Source of the DNA: Hyphomonas johnsonii MHS-2 | Lineage (GTDB): Bacteria > Pseudomonadota > Alphaproteobacteria > Caulobacterales > Hyphomonadaceae | Direction: 5' to 3' | DNA: 64,000 bases | NCBI RefSeq assembly: GCF_000685275.1 | Contig: NZ_ARYK01000002.1 | Location: 62,001 to 126,000 of the forward strand | Shown: positions 62,427 through 64,000 of the stretch, piece after piece | Numbering within the stretch: the stretch's first letter is position 1 | Layout of the letters: each line of letters opens with the position of its first letter | Notes under the pieces: model-generated | The model's database searches: none | What the model was told of the DNA's origin: nothing | What the model saw: the letters and a program-made list of their open reading frames with translations, nothing else | Position numbers and translations under genes: made by a program

Positions 62427-63141
62427 GGCTGCGCAGCCACATTTCGGCATCCTTCAGCGCGCCGGGATCACCGACATGCAGCCAGAACCGGTCCAGCGGC
62501 ATCCCCTTCAGGCGGCCCTTCACGATCAGGTCATCCCATACCCGCAGCGCCGAAAAGCGCTCGACCGCCACGCCATCATACAGTTGCGGCCGGATGATCC
62601 GCACCCCCGCATAGGCCCACGGCGCAGACACCGCGTCGCCCCGGCGGGCCAGCCGCCCATCCTCTCCGAGGAAGAAGTCGCCAGCCCCGCCAAACCCGAG
62701 GCACCGGCCCGTATCGGCCACGACCAGCAGGGCGTCCGCTGCGTCCGGGTCGAATGCATCCGCGAGGTCCAGCAATGGCGCAGGCGATTCCGGCGCCCAG
62801 AAGGCATCCGTGTTGACGACATAGATCGGGTCGTCTCCGAGCAGCCCGCGTGCCTTGGCCAGTGCGCCGCCGGTCTCGAGTACGTCGCCCCGTTCGTCGG
62901 AAATCACGACCTCCAGGTCAGTCCGCGCCGCGAGGTGTGCCTCCATCTGCTCGGCAAGGTAGTGCACATTGACGACAACGCGCTTCACGCCGGCCGCCGC
63001 CAGCGGGTCCAGCATGCGGTCGATCAGCCGTTTACCCGCGACATCAATCAACGGCTTCGGCGTCGTATCCGTCAGGGGCCGCATCCGCGTGCCCAGGCCC
63101 GCCGCAAGCACCATCGCCGTATGCGGAACCGGTACGCTCAT
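62416..63141 (-). CDS. murU: N-acetylmuramate alpha-1-phosphate uridylyltransferase
   Basis: A 241-aa nucleotidyltransferase. The pyrophosphorylase signature is MVLAAGLGTRMRPLTDTTPKPL, followed by LIDRMLD and VNVHYLAEQME. DVLETGGAL and YVVNTDAFW hold the metal and sugar sites. It converts MurNAc-1-phosphate to UDP-MurNAc in the fosfomycin-resistant peptidoglycan recycling route. Its partner AmgK is encoded just upstream, overlapping by four bases (ATGA), which also fixes this start at 63141. The frame is open far upstream, but that is amgK in another frame. Confidence 0.93.
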   Translation of the reverse strand: MSVPVPHTAMVLAAGLGTRMRPLTDTTPKPLIDVAGKRLIDRMLDPLAAAGVKRVVVNVHYLAEQMEAHLAARTDLEVVISDERGDVLETGGALAKARGLLGDDPIYVVNTDAFWAPESPAPLLDLADAFDPDAADALLVVADTGRCLGFGGAGDFFLGEDGRLARRGDAVSAPWAYAGVRIIRPQLYDGVAVERFSALRVWDDLIVKGRLKGMPLDRFWLHVGDPGALKDAEMWLRSHGE

Positions 63142-64000
63142 GTGGTGGCCTCGAAGACGAATGGCGTCGTGTCCTGCACAAAGGCCTTCATGCCTGCCAG
63201 TGCCGGGTGCGACAGGTTGCGGGCAAGGATCGCCAGCTGGCGCGGCTGGAAGTCCCGATAGCGCGGCTTGCCGTCGCGGATCACCAGCCGGGCAAAAATG
63301 CCGGCAATCCGCAGCGCATTCAATGTCCCGATCACGGCCAGGCGCTCGTCGAATTCGGCGCGCGACTTGCCCATGTTGTCCAGGTATTGCCGGATCGCGG
63401 CCTCCGCCGCCGCAGGCGACACCTCGCGCCGGGCGTCCTGCGTCAGCATCGCCATGTCCCAGGCGTCCCACCCGCGCACGGCGTCCTGGAAATCGAGCAG
63501 TCCGATCTGGCCGTCCGGCAGCCATAACAGGTTTTCCGCGTGGAAATCGCGCATCGTGAAGGTCCGCGGGAACGTCATGGCCTGTTCGATCAGTGCGTCC
63601 CGCTCGGCCTCCCAACGCGTCCTTGCTTTGCCCTCAAGGGCGCTGCCGCCCGAAAATTGCGGCAACCAGTCGGCATAGAGGTCCGCATTGGTGGCCAGCG
63701 CCAGCCGGTCGAAATCGAGGATCGGCCAGACTTCCCCCTGCGACTCAAGACGCTCCGGAACGGGCAGGTCATGCAATTTGCTCAGCACGTCAGCGGCGGC
63801 GACATAGGCCTGCGTCTCGTCAACCAGCCCGCGTTCGATCTGGCGGGCGAGTTCGCGGCCGTCACCAAAGTCCTCGATCAGGGCAAATCCCGACGCGGTA
63901 TCGTGCGCAAAGATGCGCGGCGGGCGGAATCCGTAGCCGGTCAGGAACTCCGCAAGCAGCACGAACGCATCCACCCGCGACGCCGCCAGCCGGGTCAGCG
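63138..64000 (-). CDS. amgK: N-acetylmuramate/N-acetylglucosamine kinase (partial, 5' end beyond window)
   Basis: An aminoglycoside-phosphotransferase-fold kinase. Visible are GFALIEDFGDGRE (ATP-binding lobe), the catalytic loop FTMRDFHAENLLWLPDGQIGLLDFQDA with the Asp and Asn, and the C-terminal helices. AmgK phosphorylates free MurNAc and GlcNAc at C1, feeding MurU. The frame remains open through the last base of the window, so the GTG at 63974 is not the real start. Roughly 50 N-terminal residues should lie outside. tsaE often precedes it in related genomes. Confidence 0.92.
   Translation of the reverse strand, partial: LTRLAASRVDAFVLLAEFLTGYGFRPPRIFAHDTASGFALIEDFGDGRELARQIERGLVDETQAYVAAADVLSKLHDLPVPERLESQGEVWPILDFDRLALATNADLYADWLPQFSGGSALEGKARTRWEAERDALIEQAMTFPRTFTMRDFHAENLLWLPDGQIGLLDFQDAVRGWDAWDMAMLTQDARREVSPAAAEAAIRQYLDNMGKSRAEFDERLAVIGTLNALRIAGIFARLVIRDGKPRYRDFQPRQLAILARNLSHPALAGMKAFVQDTTPFVFEATT

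Noticed and set aside
1-64000. CRISPR arrays, insertion sequences or rRNA genes.
   Set aside because: No regularly spaced repeats, transposase motifs or rRNA sequence were noticed on reading the window.

Overview
The window is high-GC alphaproteobacterial chromosome. PopZ, an alphaproteobacterial tat-serS-surE-pcm block, an AddB without a helicase P-loop, the amgK-murU-addB-addA-trxA order and a TonB-receptor-based catabolic cluster all point to Caulobacterales, most likely Hyphomonadaceae (Hyphomonas-like). That placement rests on gene content and order only. No transposase, integrase, CRISPR array, rRNA or prophage block was found.

Region 1 (about 1-18,950) is an accessory catabolic island. 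It holds an epimerase-like SDR, a sulfotransferase, a SnoaL-like protein, five further dehydrogenases of the SDR and 3-hydroxyisobutyrate families (one with Arg in place of the catalytic Lys), a two-subunit acyl-CoA dehydrogenase, a zinc alcohol dehydrogenase, an acyl-CoA ligase, an ACMSD-type amidohydrolase, a spinster-type MFS carrier, a TonB-dependent receptor and a small EthD-like protein. Together they read as uptake, CoA activation and beta-oxidation-like shortening of a bulky hydrophobic carboxylate, of the steroid, terpenoid or aryl type. No transcription regulator, thiolase or ring oxygenase lies inside it. The substrate is unknown.

Region 2 (18,950-29,000) carries guaA, an M15 peptidoglycan peptidase without a signal peptide, a TPR-AspH hydroxylase, an Atm1-type ABC exporter followed by a phosphatidylserine-decarboxylase-like protein that has lost its pyruvoyl serine, a LOG-family protein, and yajC-secD-secF.

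Region 3 (29,000-46,750) is housekeeping: pcm-surE-serS, a NYN-domain protein, tatABC, exonuclease III, two small hypothetical proteins, a DUF3137 protein, ilvD, an aldo/keto reductase, a lipoprotein asparaginase-type Ntn hydrolase, valS, popZ, a TolC-type outer membrane channel and a second Pcm-like methyltransferase. A perfect 17-nt operator-like palindrome lies in front of tolC, and a strong intrinsic terminator lies between popZ and valS.

Region 4 (46,800-55,800) has tRNA-Cys and tRNA-Asn with good promoters and an attenuator-like element between them. It continues with an alpha/beta hydrolase, a DUF1003-MprF pair, sdaA, a class A flavin monooxygenase, a zinc-finger protein, an ABC-2-type ATPase with no permease beside it, and trxA. 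Region 5 (55,800-64,000) is the tightly overlapping leftward operon amgK-murU-addB-addA, combining peptidoglycan recycling with double-strand-break repair. amgK runs off the right edge.
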